Shown one piece after another: positions 28,004 through 36,430 of a DNA stretch of 64,000 bases. Position 1 is the first letter of the stretch, and the number at the start of each line of letters is the position of its first letter. The stretch comes from Microvirga mediterraneensis (GTDB lineage: Bacteria > Pseudomonadota > Alphaproteobacteria > Rhizobiales > Beijerinckiaceae): contig NZ_JACDXJ010000001.1 of NCBI RefSeq assembly GCF_013520865.1, forward strand, positions 2,533,001 through 2,597,000. Reading direction: 5' to 3'. The translations under genes were made by a program, and so were the position numbers. The notes under the pieces were generated by a model. That model made no database searches. It saw nothing but the letters and a program-made list of their open reading frames with translations, and was not told where the DNA came from.

Positions 28004-29572
28004 TTATTCCTTGATGTCGATTTCATACGCCCAGAGGAACTTGTCGGCGCGCGGCGTCATCTGGATGCTCTTCTTGGCGGCATACAGATCCTGCTCGTAG
28101 TGGATCGGGATCATCGGGATGTCGTGCATCAGGATCTTCGTGACGCCTTGGAGATACGCGTCGCGCTCGTCGAGCTTGGGGGTCGCGTCGGCTTTGTCGA
28201 TGAGGGCATCGACCTCAGGGTTCGAGTAGGAGCCTCGATTGACCTGGCCGTAGCCCTCTTTCTTGCCGCGTGAGTAGAACATCACACTGTACATCGAGCC
28301 GCCGTCGCCCGACGGAACGTCCCAGCCGCTCATGATCAGGCTCGACTGGTTGCTCGGGACGCGGATATAGCCGAAGAAGTTCGATTTCGGCATCAGGTTG
28401 AGCTTGAGGTCGATCTTGATCTTGCCGAGCATGGAGGCGAGTGCCTGTGCGATCTGCTGATCGTTCACGTAGCGGTTGTTGGTGGTGTCGAGCGTGACCG
28501 TGAAGCCGTCGGCATAGCCGGCCTCCGCCATCAGCTCGCCGGCCTTCTTGAGATCGAACGGGTACATCGTGCGGAAGCTCGCGCCGTCGACATGGCCGGT
28601 ATGCGAGGCCGGCACGTATTGCTCTGACGGGGTCGACAGGCCGTTCATGATGATCTTATTGATCGCGTTAACGTCTATGGCGCGCACCATGGCCTCGCGG
28701 ACGCGCCGGTCCTTCATGGGGTTCTTGTCGAGCGCAATCGTCGGGCTCTTGTCACGCTGGTCGATCGACACGACGACGTTCAGAAGGCTCGGCTGGGTCA
28801 GGACCTTGTAGCGCTCATCGGATTTGACGCGACTGACGTCACGGACGTTGAGATCCTGGATAAGATCGACCTCTCCGGTCAGAAGAGCCGCCGTGCGGGT
28901 GGCGCCGTTGGTGATCGGACGGAAGGTTACCGTATCGATCTTTGGCGCACCGGCGAAATAGTCCTTGTTGGCTTCGAGACTGATGTGATCTTCCTTGATC
29001 CATTCTGTCAGCTTGTAAGGACCTGTCCCGATCGGCTTCAGGTCCAGCTTCTCGTTGCCGACCTCCTTGGCGTACTTCTCGCTGAGGATGAGCACGGCGG
29101 CGAGGTCGTTCGGCAGCACCGCGTAGGGGCGCGGCGTCTTGATTTCGACCGTATAGTCGTCGATGGCCTTGAAGGCCGAGATGTTGGCGCCCAGGTTCGC
29201 CATCAGCGACTTCTTCAGCCGGTCGAGCGTGAACACCACGTCCGATGCCTTGAACTCCGTGCCGTTGTGGAATTTCACGCCCTTGCGGAGCTTGAAGACC
29301 CAGGTGGTCGGGTCGGCCAACTCCCAGCTTTCGGCGAGGCCCGGTCCGAAGGAGAGATCGGCGTTCCGGCGGACCAGGGGATCGTAGATGTGATAGAAGA
29401 GGATGTTGCTGGAGAGTTCCTCGCCCGCCTGCGGGTCGAGATTCACAGCATCCGACGTCAGACCGATCTTGAGAGCCTTGGCGTCGACGACGCTGGTCAG
29501 GGCCGTGGAGGCGAGAAGGACGGCTGCGGCCACAAGAGCGCTTCGGCCATTGAGCATGCGTAATTTCAACAT
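28004..29572 (-). CDS. Oligopeptide-type ABC transporter substrate-binding protein
   Basis: A 522-residue family 5 binding protein. The signal peptide MLKLRMLNGRSALVAAAVLL ends at VDA before KALKIGLTSDA. The mature part has NLDPQAGEELSSNILFYHIYD, KLRKGVKFHNGTEFKASDV and PIGTGPYKLTEW. I start at ATG 29572, which has AAAGGGA seven bases upstream, not at ATG 29593. It should deliver the substrate to OppBC; in this context a ureide or hydantoin-like compound is as likely as a peptide. Confidence 0.93.
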   Translation of the reverse strand: MLKLRMLNGRSALVAAAVLLASTALTSVVDAKALKIGLTSDAVNLDPQAGEELSSNILFYHIYDPLVRRNADLSFGPGLAESWELADPTTWVFKLRKGVKFHNGTEFKASDVVFTLDRLKKSLMANLGANISAFKAIDDYTVEIKTPRPYAVLPNDLAAVLILSEKYAKEVGNEKLDLKPIGTGPYKLTEWIKEDHISLEANKDYFAGAPKIDTVTFRPITNGATRTAALLTGEVDLIQDLNVRDVSRVKSDERYKVLTQPSLLNVVVSIDQRDKSPTIALDKNPMKDRRVREAMVRAIDVNAINKIIMNGLSTPSEQYVPASHTGHVDGASFRTMYPFDLKKAGELMAEAGYADGFTVTLDTTNNRYVNDQQIAQALASMLGKIKIDLKLNLMPKSNFFGYIRVPSNQSSLIMSGWDVPSGDGGSMYSVMFYSRGKKEGYGQVNRGSYSNPEVDALIDKADATPKLDERDAYLQGVTKILMHDIPMIPIHYEQDLYAAKKSIQMTPRADKFLWAYEIDIKE

Positions 29573-29620
29573 GTGAGTTCCCTTTGTTTTCATCTGCCGA
29601 TCTGTTGCCTGCAGTACGAT

Positions 29621-30019
29621 TTATCGGAGTGCTGTCTGCACCTCGATCTGGTAGCCCTCCGGATCCTCGAGCACGAAGGCCCGGATCCCGAGTGAAGCGC
29701 TGTCTCTCGGTTCGGTCAGGGCCGCGACCTTGTGCGCGGCGAGATAACGATGCCAAGCATCGACGTTTGGGACGCGGATGCAGACCTGGACGGGCTTGAC
29801 CGGGTGGGCGCGGTGCATGCCGCGGGTTTCATCGACGAGGCCGATATAGGCGTGGTCCGCGATGCGCAGGATCTTCGACCAGCCTTGGTCGATCTCAAGG
29901 GGGAAACCCATCACTTCGGTATAGAACGCGAACGCCTTCGGCAGATCGACGTAGTAGAGGAATGTGATCGCTTTCTCGACGATGCCGCCGTCGGGCGGAC
30001 TGAGGGAAATGTCACTCAT
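29621..30019 (-). CDS. VOC-family (glyoxalase/dioxygenase-fold) protein
   Basis: A 132-residue vicinal-oxygen-chelate protein starting at ATG 30019 and overlapping the amidohydrolase stop by eight bases. ITFLYYVDLPKAFAFYTEVM is the first beta-alpha-beta unit and FVLEDPEGYQIEVQTAL is the C-terminal motif with the conserved glutamate. The first metal histidine common in this fold is not obvious at the N-terminus. It may be an isomerase, epimerase or binding protein. Its place between the amidohydrolase and the transporter ties it to the same pathway. Confidence 0.8.
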   Translation of the reverse strand: MSDISLSPPDGGIVEKAITFLYYVDLPKAFAFYTEVMGFPLEIDQGWSKILRIADHAYIGLVDETRGMHRAHPVKPVQVCIRVPNVDAWHRYLAAHKVAALTEPRDSASLGIRAFVLEDPEGYQIEVQTALR

Positions 30020-31394
30020 GGGGCGTGTTCTCCTGAAACCACCGGGAAGTACCACGGGCGACGAAGCGGCCGGCGCCGGGCGTGTTGACGATGGTTGCGC
30101 CGTCATAGGCGAGGCGGCCGCCGAGATAGGTGCGGACCACGCGACCCGCGAAGCGACGTCCGTCATAGGGGCTCCAGCGCAGTCCGTCCTCGGCGCGCGA
30201 CGAATCCCAGACTGTGTCCGCCTCCTCGAAAATAGCGATGTCGGCGTCGGCGCCAGGCTGCAGCGCGCCTTTGCGCGGATGGAGGCCAAAGAACCTCGCC
30301 GGCCGTTCCGCCAAGTATTCGGCGGTCATCCGCGCGGCGTCGACACCGCGCATCTTGGCCGCCGTGAAGAAGGCCGGCAGCAGCGTCTCCATGCCCGGAA
30401 CTCCGGCACCTGCCTCGAAGATGCTGTCGGTTAGCTTATTGTCGATCGGCCAGCTCGAGTGGTCGGAGCTGACGAAGGCGACGCGCCCTTCGATCAACTC
30501 CTGCCACAGAGCGTCGATCTGGCCGGGTCGGATCGGCGGGTTGACCTTCATGCGCGCGCCGAGCTCGTCTCCATCGCGCTCGGGATCGAACCACAGGTAA
30601 TGGACGCAGAGCTCACCCGTCGCCCGATACCCGTCATGGACGTAATGATCGACGAGTTGGAAACCCCGCGGCAGACTGATGTGCACGATGTGTGCATGGG
30701 CGCCGGCGCTCGCCGCGAGCTCGAGGAAATGGGCCGTGGAGGCCAGTTCGGCGGCCGGCGGCCGGCTCGGCGAGTGGGCGGCGATTCCCTTGTGTCCGTC
30801 GGCACGGGCGGCTGCCACGCGGGCCCGGACGATTTCCTGATCCTCGTTGTGAAGGCCGAGGGGCAGGTCGGTTGCCGCGAGTTCCTCAAGCAGGTCGAGC
30901 GTCATCGCGGCGCCGATCCGGGGAAACCGCGTCGGACTGCTCTCGAAGGCAGAGATCTTGAAGGCGACGACGCCGCCTTCCGCCAGTCGCGACACCTCGT
31001 CCAAAGACTGACCGGGCATGACGGTCCCGTAAAGCGCGACGTTCGCATGCGCGTAGCGATGGATCGCCTCGACCTTGGCGGCGAGATGCGCGCTGGAACT
31101 CAACGGCTCCGGATTGTCATAGGGCATGTCGACAAGCGTCGTGACGCCGCCGGCGATGGCCGAGCGTGTCGTGGGCTCGATGCCGGAAAGTCCAAGATAG
31201 CTGCCCGCATGGGTTTGACCATCAATGATGCCTGGCAGGATATAGGCGTCACCGGCATCGTGAGTCTCCCGAGCCTCCGGAGGCTCGCCGGCTCCGACCG
31301 CATGGATCATGCCCCGCTCGATGGACACCCATCCGTTCTTCAACGTTGCCCCGGGGGTGACGACGGAGCCTTTGATGACAAGATCGACGCTCAT
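30012..31394 (-). CDS. Allantoinase/dihydroorotase-like amidohydrolase with altered metal motif
   Basis: A 460-residue amidohydrolase of the allantoinase/hydantoinase branch. GGVTTLVDMPYDN, the carboxylated lysine in GGVVAFKISAFES, LGLHNEDQEI, HAHIVHIS and VSSDHSSWP are all kept. The first metal motif, normally DxHxH, reads IDGQTHAGS, so the first histidine is glutamine; the codon CAA is clear. The C-terminus GLHPRKGALQPGADADIAIF is normal. It probably opens a cyclic ureide, possibly with one metal or changed ligands. It overlaps the racemase gene by four bases. Confidence 0.85.
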   Translation of the reverse strand: MSVDLVIKGSVVTPGATLKNGWVSIERGMIHAVGAGEPPEARETHDAGDAYILPGIIDGQTHAGSYLGLSGIEPTTRSAIAGGVTTLVDMPYDNPEPLSSSAHLAAKVEAIHRYAHANVALYGTVMPGQSLDEVSRLAEGGVVAFKISAFESSPTRFPRIGAAMTLDLLEELAATDLPLGLHNEDQEIVRARVAAARADGHKGIAAHSPSRPPAAELASTAHFLELAASAGAHAHIVHISLPRGFQLVDHYVHDGYRATGELCVHYLWFDPERDGDELGARMKVNPPIRPGQIDALWQELIEGRVAFVSSDHSSWPIDNKLTDSIFEAGAGVPGMETLLPAFFTAAKMRGVDAARMTAEYLAERPARFFGLHPRKGALQPGADADIAIFEEADTVWDSSRAEDGLRWSPYDGRRFAGRVVRTYLGGRLAYDGATIVNTPGAGRFVARGTSRWFQENTPHE

Positions 31395-32050
31395 CGGCCC
31401 TTCCCCGCGTAGCCGAGTTCGGCATGGGTGCAGGCCAGTGCGACGCCGGCCTGGACCGGATCGATTACGGGCAGGCCGAGTTCCGCCTGCAGTGCGGCGC
31501 GATAACTGCCCAGACCGGCGCAGCCCAGGATGACGACATCAGCCCCATCTTCATCGCGAAGCGCGGCCCCGATGCGTGCAACCCGCTCCACCACATTCGA
31601 GGCGACAAGGTCGACGATCGCCATGCCCAACGCACGGTCGCCCGCGAGCCTGCGCTCAAGCTTCAGCGTTTCAAGATAGCGGCGGTGCCGGACGATCGAC
31701 GATGGTCCGAGTGATACGATGCCGAAACGCTTTCCGAGGCCGAGTGCCGCCAGGTAGGCAGCCTCAGCGATCCCTGCCACAGGCAAATTTGTAGCGGCAC
31801 GGATTCGATCGATCCCCGGGTCCGAGAAGCAGCTGATCACGATGGCATCGGCGCGCGCGGTACTGACGGCATCGAGAAGGAGGGGGATTACCTCGGACAC
31901 ATGATCGTCGGTCTCGATCCCGGGCGGCGCATCCTCCAGCTCGACGCAACGGATCCGATGTCCGTTTCCGTCGAAAATCCGAAGGCATCCCTCCATCGAT
32001 CGGGTGACTTCCTTCGAACTGTTGGGGTTGATCACCAGTATCTCTGCCAA
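31391..32050 (-). CDS. Hydantoin racemase-like Asp/Glu racemase family protein
   Basis: About 219 residues. ILVINPNSSKEVTRSMEGCL is the N-terminal signature of the HyuE/Asp-Glu racemase family. The two catalytic cysteines appear as AIVISCFSDPG and VILGCAGLG. It would interconvert 5-substituted hydantoin enantiomers or racemise a related compound before ring opening. TTG 32050 is the likely start because GGAGGGG lies just before it; a TTG at 32062 would overlap that ribosome site. First gene of the leftward operon. Confidence 0.85.
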   Translation of the reverse strand: MAEILVINPNSSKEVTRSMEGCLRIFDGNGHRIRCVELEDAPPGIETDDHVSEVIPLLLDAVSTARADAIVISCFSDPGIDRIRAATNLPVAGIAEAAYLAALGLGKRFGIVSLGPSSIVRHRRYLETLKLERRLAGDRALGMAIVDLVASNVVERVARIGAALRDEDGADVVILGCAGLGSYRAALQAELGLPVIDPVQAGVALACTHAELGYAGKGR

Positions 32051-32083
32051 GGGCCCCTCCAACCGAACTCTCCGGTTCGATCC

Positions 32084-32119
32084 TTGTGATATTCTTTGTG
32101 ATATATTACGAAATATGTC
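32084..32119. promoter_or_regulatory. Probable operator in the divergent GntR/racemase promoter region
   Basis: A near-perfect inverted repeat, GATATATTACGAAATATGTC (32100-32119), pairs at eight of ten positions. TTGTGATAT also occurs twice (32084 and 32096), 12 bp apart. The region is AT-rich in a GC-rich genome and lies between two divergent genes. The GntR protein at 32242 is the obvious candidate binder. Confidence 0.55.
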
Positions 32120-32241
32120 AAGTCGAGTCCTGCTTGCGCATGGCCCGAATACAGGGGAGAAAGGCGAGCTCGGCTGAGTGGGATGTGAGGGCGGGTGCGG
32201 GGAATGCGATCCGCAGGATTCGAGAGTAGGAGCGCGACATA

Positions 32242-32949
32242 TTGCAGACCCCCGTTTTCACCGGCGACGGAAGAAGTGCCCGCGGCAAAAAGTTGTCGCT
32301 GACTGAGACCGCCTACCAAGCCTTGCGTGCGCGGGTGCTTTCAGGAGAACTGAGGCCCAGCGCCGAGTTTTCGGAGTCGGAGCTGGCCGAGCAACTCTCG
32401 ATGAGCAAAACGCCAGTGCGCGAGGCGCTCGGCCGGCTGGTCGCCGAGGGTCTGATCGAGGCCTTTCCGCGTCGCGGCTACAGGGTCACGCCGGTGACTG
32501 TGAAGGACATCAACGACCTGTTTGCCATACGTGCCATGACGGAGGGAACGGCAGCCGCGATGGCGGCGCTGAACCTGACATCCTCCGATCTCGATCGCTT
32601 GGAGACGCTGGCAGAAGCTCGGTATGAGCCATCCCAAGACGAGAGCGTGCAATCCTTTGTGAAAGCCAATCGCGATTTCCATATGGCCATTGCCGAAGGT
32701 GCCAACAATCCGCGTCTGTTGGCAATGGTCGCCGCTTATCTCGACGAATGTACCCGGCTCTTCTATCTCGGCGCTCTTAGCCGCGACGTAAATCCTGAAA
32801 CAAGTGACGACCACCGGCGCATCGTGGGCGTCTTGCGTCTACGCGATCCAGATCAGGCGCGGGCCGCGATGGTGGAACACAGTGAACATACACAACAGGG
32901 TATTCTGAAGGCGCTGATATCTAGCGATACGACTGCGCTTACTCTGTGA
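32242..32949 (+). CDS. GntR regulator with FCD domain
   Basis: A 235-residue FCD-type GntR protein starting at TTG 32242. The winged helix has LSETAYQALRARVLSGELRP and LAEQLSMSKTPVREALGRLV. The FCD half has RDFHMAIAEGANNPRLLAMV with metal-ligand histidines and DDHRRIVGVLRLRDPDQARA. It is divergent from the racemase-amidohydrolase-transporter operon and likely represses it. Confidence 0.9.
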   Translation: MQTPVFTGDGRSARGKKLSLTETAYQALRARVLSGELRPSAEFSESELAEQLSMSKTPVREALGRLVAEGLIEAFPRRGYRVTPVTVKDINDLFAIRAMTEGTAAAMAALNLTSSDLDRLETLAEARYEPSQDESVQSFVKANRDFHMAIAEGANNPRLLAMVAAYLDECTRLFYLGALSRDVNPETSDDHRRIVGVLRLRDPDQARAAMVEHSEHTQQGILKALISSDTTALTL

Positions 32950-33305
32950 CGTGGGCGTGATCGAGGTCAGGAGCTGACACTTCCGAGCGTAAGCCTCCGG
33001 CCTATTTCTAGGTTCAGTGGACGTTTGTTGGGTCCTGCCGCAAACACGGTTCAAACGGCGTTGGAGAAACACCTGTATCTCGCGCGTTCGACATGTCTGG
33101 ACGCCCTGCGCAGCGCAAGAAGAATTTTAGGCTTGGTGTGGTGCAGGATCAGATGCGGACATGCGTGCGGCTCCTGATCCTACCGTTTCTGAGGGAAAAG
33201 ATTGCTTCGGCGACCTCCCAGTGAACGCCACCCGCACGATGTGCTCAGTCTCTGCGAACGAGCATGTTTTTCGCGCGGCCAGCACCGGCAGCGCCCAGGC
33301 CGGGG
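32950..33305. other. Non-coding gap
   Basis: 356 bp between the GntR gene and the L,D-transpeptidase-like gene stop. Only short unsupported frames are present on either strand. I see no clear terminator, RNA gene or repeat. Confidence 0.5.
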
Positions 33306-34016
33306 CTATGCCGGCAGGACGACCACTTTCGTCTTGACAGGCGTTCGTGAATACAGGTGCATCATGTCCTGGCTGAGCAGGCCGACGCAGCCGCTTGTGA
33401 TGCCCGTGCCGATGGATTCGGCGTCGCTGCTGGCATAGATCGTATAGAGCGTGTAAGCGCCGTTCTGATAGAGATACAGCGTGCGGGCGCCGAGCGGGTT
33501 GTCGAGGCCGCCCGGCATGCCGCGGGCATACTTGGCCGCCTCAGGCTGGCGCCGGATCATCTCCTTGGGCGGGGTCCAGGTCGCCCATTCGGCCTTGCGG
33601 CCGACATAAGCGTCGCCGCTCCACCGGAAGCCGTCGCGGCCGACATTGGCGCCATAGCGGGTGGCGGAGCCGTCGTCCTCGATGCGATAAACGTAGTAAT
33701 TGCCAGGGTCGACGATGATCGTACCGGGCGCCTCTTTGGTGTCGTAGCGGACGGTCCGACGGTAATATTTCGGATCGACCTTGCTGATATCGACTGCCGG
33801 GATCGGGAATTTCTCATCGGGCACCGGCCCGTAGAGTTTCGCGGCCTCGGCGAGGCTCATGCCGTCGGATGTCGCGCAACCGGCCAGTCCCAGGGCGCCG
33901 ACACCGACGGCCGAACCGACCAGAAATGACCGCCGCGTGAGGAGTGCCGGCCGACGCCCGAGCAAAGCTTCCTCGTCCGTAGCCCCAGCATCGACATTCC
34001 TACCGTCCCTGATCAT
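33306..34016 (-). CDS. L,D-transpeptidase-like (YkuD) lipoprotein or Tat protein with altered active site
   Basis: About 236 residues from ATG 34016. The leader RRSFLVGSAVGVGALGLAGC is Tat-like (RRSFLVG) and ends with a lipobox LAGC. The YkuD domain follows: GTIIVDPGNYYVYRIEDDG, then NPLGARTLYLYQNG. The core motif, usually IHG...SSGCIRM, reads IYASS...TSGCVGL. The nucleophile cysteine is present, but the catalytic histidine is tyrosine and the following arginine is glycine. It may belong to a divergent subfamily or be inactive as a transpeptidase. Expected place is the periplasm, acting on or binding peptidoglycan. Confidence 0.85.
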   Translation of the reverse strand: MIRDGRNVDAGATDEEALLGRRPALLTRRSFLVGSAVGVGALGLAGCATSDGMSLAEAAKLYGPVPDEKFPIPAVDISKVDPKYYRRTVRYDTKEAPGTIIVDPGNYYVYRIEDDGSATRYGANVGRDGFRWSGDAYVGRKAEWATWTPPKEMIRRQPEAAKYARGMPGGLDNPLGARTLYLYQNGAYTLYTIYASSDAESIGTGITSGCVGLLSQDMMHLYSRTPVKTKVVVLPA

Positions 34017-34375
34017 GATTTGGCCGCTTCCCATGTCCTGTTGCCCGACGAGACAATACTCCGGCATACACCCGCTGAACGTCTTGCCGAGCTTGAGATT
34101 GCCGTCACACGGCTCGATTGGCAAGCCCGGGCCTTCGCTTGCACCGGCCACCCGGCGCGGCTCTGCCGGGTAACCCCGAGGCCGGTCCATCGACATCTGC
34201 CGTGTCTGGTCGTCCGTCCGGAAGGGGGTTGCGTCGGCTCTGTGGCAGCAAACCAATCCTGGGGCGGCGATCCGTCCCGACGGTTAGGACCTTGACCGCA
34301 ACCTTCCGAAGCACATCGCGTTGGGAGTTGACCAATAAGCACCACTCCAGGGGCATCGATCGCAAGGAGATCCCC

Positions 34376-34639
34376 ATGCGTCATATTCTGTTGGGTACTT
34401 TAACTATCGTGACCATCGCTCTGGGCGCTGCCACAGCCATGGCTCAAAATCCTCCACCGCCGGTTCCGGGCGGTAGCGGATCCCAGACAACGAATCCGTC
34501 AATTTACCGGGACACGGCCAAGCGGGACCGTGAGCGCTCGATGCTGCTCCAGCAGAAGCAGCTTGGCATGACCACGGGCAGCGTCAGCAAGCATCATACT
34601 ACCAAAAAACATCATCGTACGACCCGTCCCGGCATGTGA
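34376..34639 (+). CDS. Small secreted basic protein
   Basis: An 87-residue protein with a clear signal peptide (MRHILLGTLTIVTIALGAAT, cut after AMA). The mature part is proline-rich, then charged (DTAKRDRERSMLLQQKQLGM) and ends in a histidine/lysine-rich tail (KHHTTKKHHRTTRPGM). AAGGAGA sits seven bases before the ATG. The histidine tail could bind metal. I do not recognise a named family. Confidence 0.75.
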   Translation: MRHILLGTLTIVTIALGAATAMAQNPPPPVPGGSGSQTTNPSIYRDTAKRDRERSMLLQQKQLGMTTGSVSKHHTTKKHHRTTRPGM

Positions 34640-34670
34640 ACAGCCCGGACGTGCTAAGCTCAAGCTTGGA

Positions 34671-34699
34671 GGCTCCGGGCCATCGACCGGAGCCCTTTT
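34671..34699 (+). terminator. Intrinsic terminator
   Basis: GGCTCCGG and CCGGAGCC pair around an eight-base loop, followed by CTTTT. It lies 31 bp after the small secreted protein gene. Confidence 0.8.
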
Positions 34700-35068
34700 C
34701 ACGCGCGTCGCTGATGCGGTTCAAAGGCGCTCTTAGGGCAATCGTTCGCAAACGCCACAGGGTCCCATGACGTCCTTATGAGATACCCGTGAGGATCGGC
34801 CGCTCACGACCGACACCGCCCCGGCGACGAGCCGTCCCAGGGTCGAGCGGGCTCCAGCGGCATGTCCCTGACGTTGATCCGCTATGGCCCTTGGCGTGCC
34901 AATCTCGTGAGAGATCGGCTCCATGGATCGAGCCGGCCTGCGGCACCCTTGCGACAGACGTCATCATTTCTGGAAATTACGTGTATAGGAGAAGGGCAGG
35001 TGCCTGATTGAACCTGCCGCCCGCAAGGGCGTTCTTCCCGCCAAACATCGATCTGAAGCTTGATCCCC
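34700..35068. other. Non-coding gap
   Basis: About 370 bp before the DUF6894 gene. No supported reading frame is seen. It presumably holds that gene's promoter; I cannot assign -35 and -10 boxes with confidence. Confidence 0.4.
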
Positions 35069-35302
35069 ATGCCCCGTTATTTCTTCAATATCCGAGACGG
35101 CTACGACCTTGATGAAGACGAGGAGGGGGTCGAGCTTCCCGATCTCGAGGCAGCCCGCGCCGAGGCCCTGGCTACGGTCGAGGAATTGCGCGACGAGCTG
35201 GCCGATGCGGGCAATATCGAACTCGAGATCACCGACGAGACGGGTCGGCGCCTCCTGACCGTCCCTTTCTTCCGAGGCGGACAGGGTGGACGCCGCCGCT
35301 AA
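35069..35302 (+). CDS. DUF6894 family protein
   Basis: A 77-residue acidic protein beginning MPRYFFNIRDGYDLDEDEEG, then VELPDLEAARAEALATVEEL. This is the standard DUF6894 pattern, found in many copies in Methylobacterium, Microvirga and Bradyrhizobium. Function is unknown. ATG 35069 fits the family start exactly. Confidence 0.88.
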   Translation: MPRYFFNIRDGYDLDEDEEGVELPDLEAARAEALATVEELRDELADAGNIELEITDETGRRLLTVPFFRGGQGGRRR

Positions 35303-35319
35303 AGCCGCCGCAAAGGAAA

Positions 35320-35340
35320 GGCCCGGCGCGAGGCCGGGCC
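35320..35340 (-). terminator. GC-rich hairpin between convergent genes
   Basis: GGCCCGGC pairs with GCCGGGCC around five bases. On the minus strand it is followed by CTTTCCTTTG, so it can end the leftward small secreted protein gene; on the plus strand no T run follows. Confidence 0.65.
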
Positions 35341-35365
35341 CTGACTCGCGAAGAGAAGAATCCGA

Positions 35366-35620
35366 TCAGCACTCGGTCTTCTTCTTGGTGGTCGTGTCGC
35401 CGAACTCGTCCGTCTTCTGCTTGGTTTCCGTGGTGCAGCCAACGGAGCCGGTGGTCGTGGTGACCGAGGTGGACGACGTCGTGCTCGGCTCCGTCTTGCG
35501 CTCGATGGTCGTCTGGCTGCCCAGAATCCCTTCTTCCTTCTTGATGGTCGTGGTGGTGTCCTGAGCGAAGGCGGCCGTGCTGAGAAGCGAAGCCGCAAGA
35601 AGCAGTACCGTTTTCTTCAT
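35366..35620 (-). CDS. Threonine-rich small secreted protein
   Basis: An 84-residue protein from ATG 35620 with signal peptide MKKTVLLLAASLLSTAAFAQ. The mature chain is rich in threonine with repeated charged TTTT/TKKK patterns (DTTTTIKKEEG, SVTTTTGSVGC, DTTTKKKTEC). It has two cysteines, which could pair in the periplasm. No family is recognised; similar Thr-rich exported proteins occur in Rhizobiales. GGAGTT lies upstream of the ATG. Confidence 0.75.
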   Translation of the reverse strand: MKKTVLLLAASLLSTAAFAQDTTTTIKKEEGILGSQTTIERKTEPSTTSSTSVTTTTGSVGCTTETKQKTDEFGDTTTKKKTEC

Positions 35621-35713
35621 CGTGAACTCCTTGAACAAGCATTTCTCCCTGAGAACGGCTTTCGCTCCCAGGGGTTCCTGCTCAGGTCGTTCAGAACGTA
35701 TCCAGCCTGCGGG

Positions 35714-36340
35714 TCAGACGGCCGCGAGGTTTCGCCAGGATTGTGCGAAATCGCGAGCATTCCGGTCGATTTCCTCGACCGTCATGGCAGGCGTGAAGAG
35801 GGCGGAGCCCAAGCCGAAGCCGTCGGCGCCGGCATCCAGATAGGGCTTCATGTTATCTGGCTTGATACCCCCGACGGGCAGGACGAGTGCATCCTTCGGC
35901 AGCACGGCCCTCCAGGCCTTTACGACCGCGGGCGGAATCGCTTCGGCCGGGAAGATCTTGATGGCGTCCGCGCCTGCCTTGAGGGCTGCGAAAGCCTCTG
36001 TCGGAGTCGCTACCCCGGGAGTGCAGAGGAGCCGATTCTTCTTGGCTGCCCTGATCACATCGAGGTCCGCATGGGGCATGACGATGAGCTTGCCGCCCAC
36101 GTCGTGGACACCCACCACCTGCTCCGGCTCCAGGACGGTTCCCGCACCGACAAGTACGTTCCTGGGCATCGTCTTGGCCAGAATCTCAATGCTGCGGAAG
36201 GGCTCGGGGGAGTTCAGAGGCACTTCGATGATTCGGAAGCCGGCCTCGACCAGCGAGAAGCCGACAGCTTCGGCATTCTCGGGCTTGAGGCCGCGCAGAA
36301 TGGCGATCAGAGGAAGATCGGTCGTATATTCCCGCAGCAT
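35714..36340 (-). CDS. dgoA: 2-dehydro-3-deoxy-6-phosphogalactonate aldolase (KDPG/KDPGal aldolase family)
   Basis: A 208-residue class I aldolase. LPLIAILRGLKPENAEAVGF is the DgoA-type N-terminus, EVPLNSPEPF replaces the ITxR motif of Eda, and the Schiff-base lysine is in AIKIFPAEAIPP. It splits KDPGal (or a related acid) to pyruvate and glyceraldehyde 3-phosphate. It stands alone here with no other galactonate gene beside it. Confidence 0.87.
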   Translation of the reverse strand: MLREYTTDLPLIAILRGLKPENAEAVGFSLVEAGFRIIEVPLNSPEPFRSIEILAKTMPRNVLVGAGTVLEPEQVVGVHDVGGKLIVMPHADLDVIRAAKKNRLLCTPGVATPTEAFAALKAGADAIKIFPAEAIPPAVVKAWRAVLPKDALVLPVGGIKPDNMKPYLDAGADGFGLGSALFTPAMTVEEIDRNARDFAQSWRNLAAV

Positions 36341-36430
36341 AACAGCACCTCCAACCCCGACGCGAAACAGCCGCTATCCCAAAAGCGCTGTCGACCAAGC
36401 GGTACTAGTTGGCAAAAGGAGAGGCTGGTT

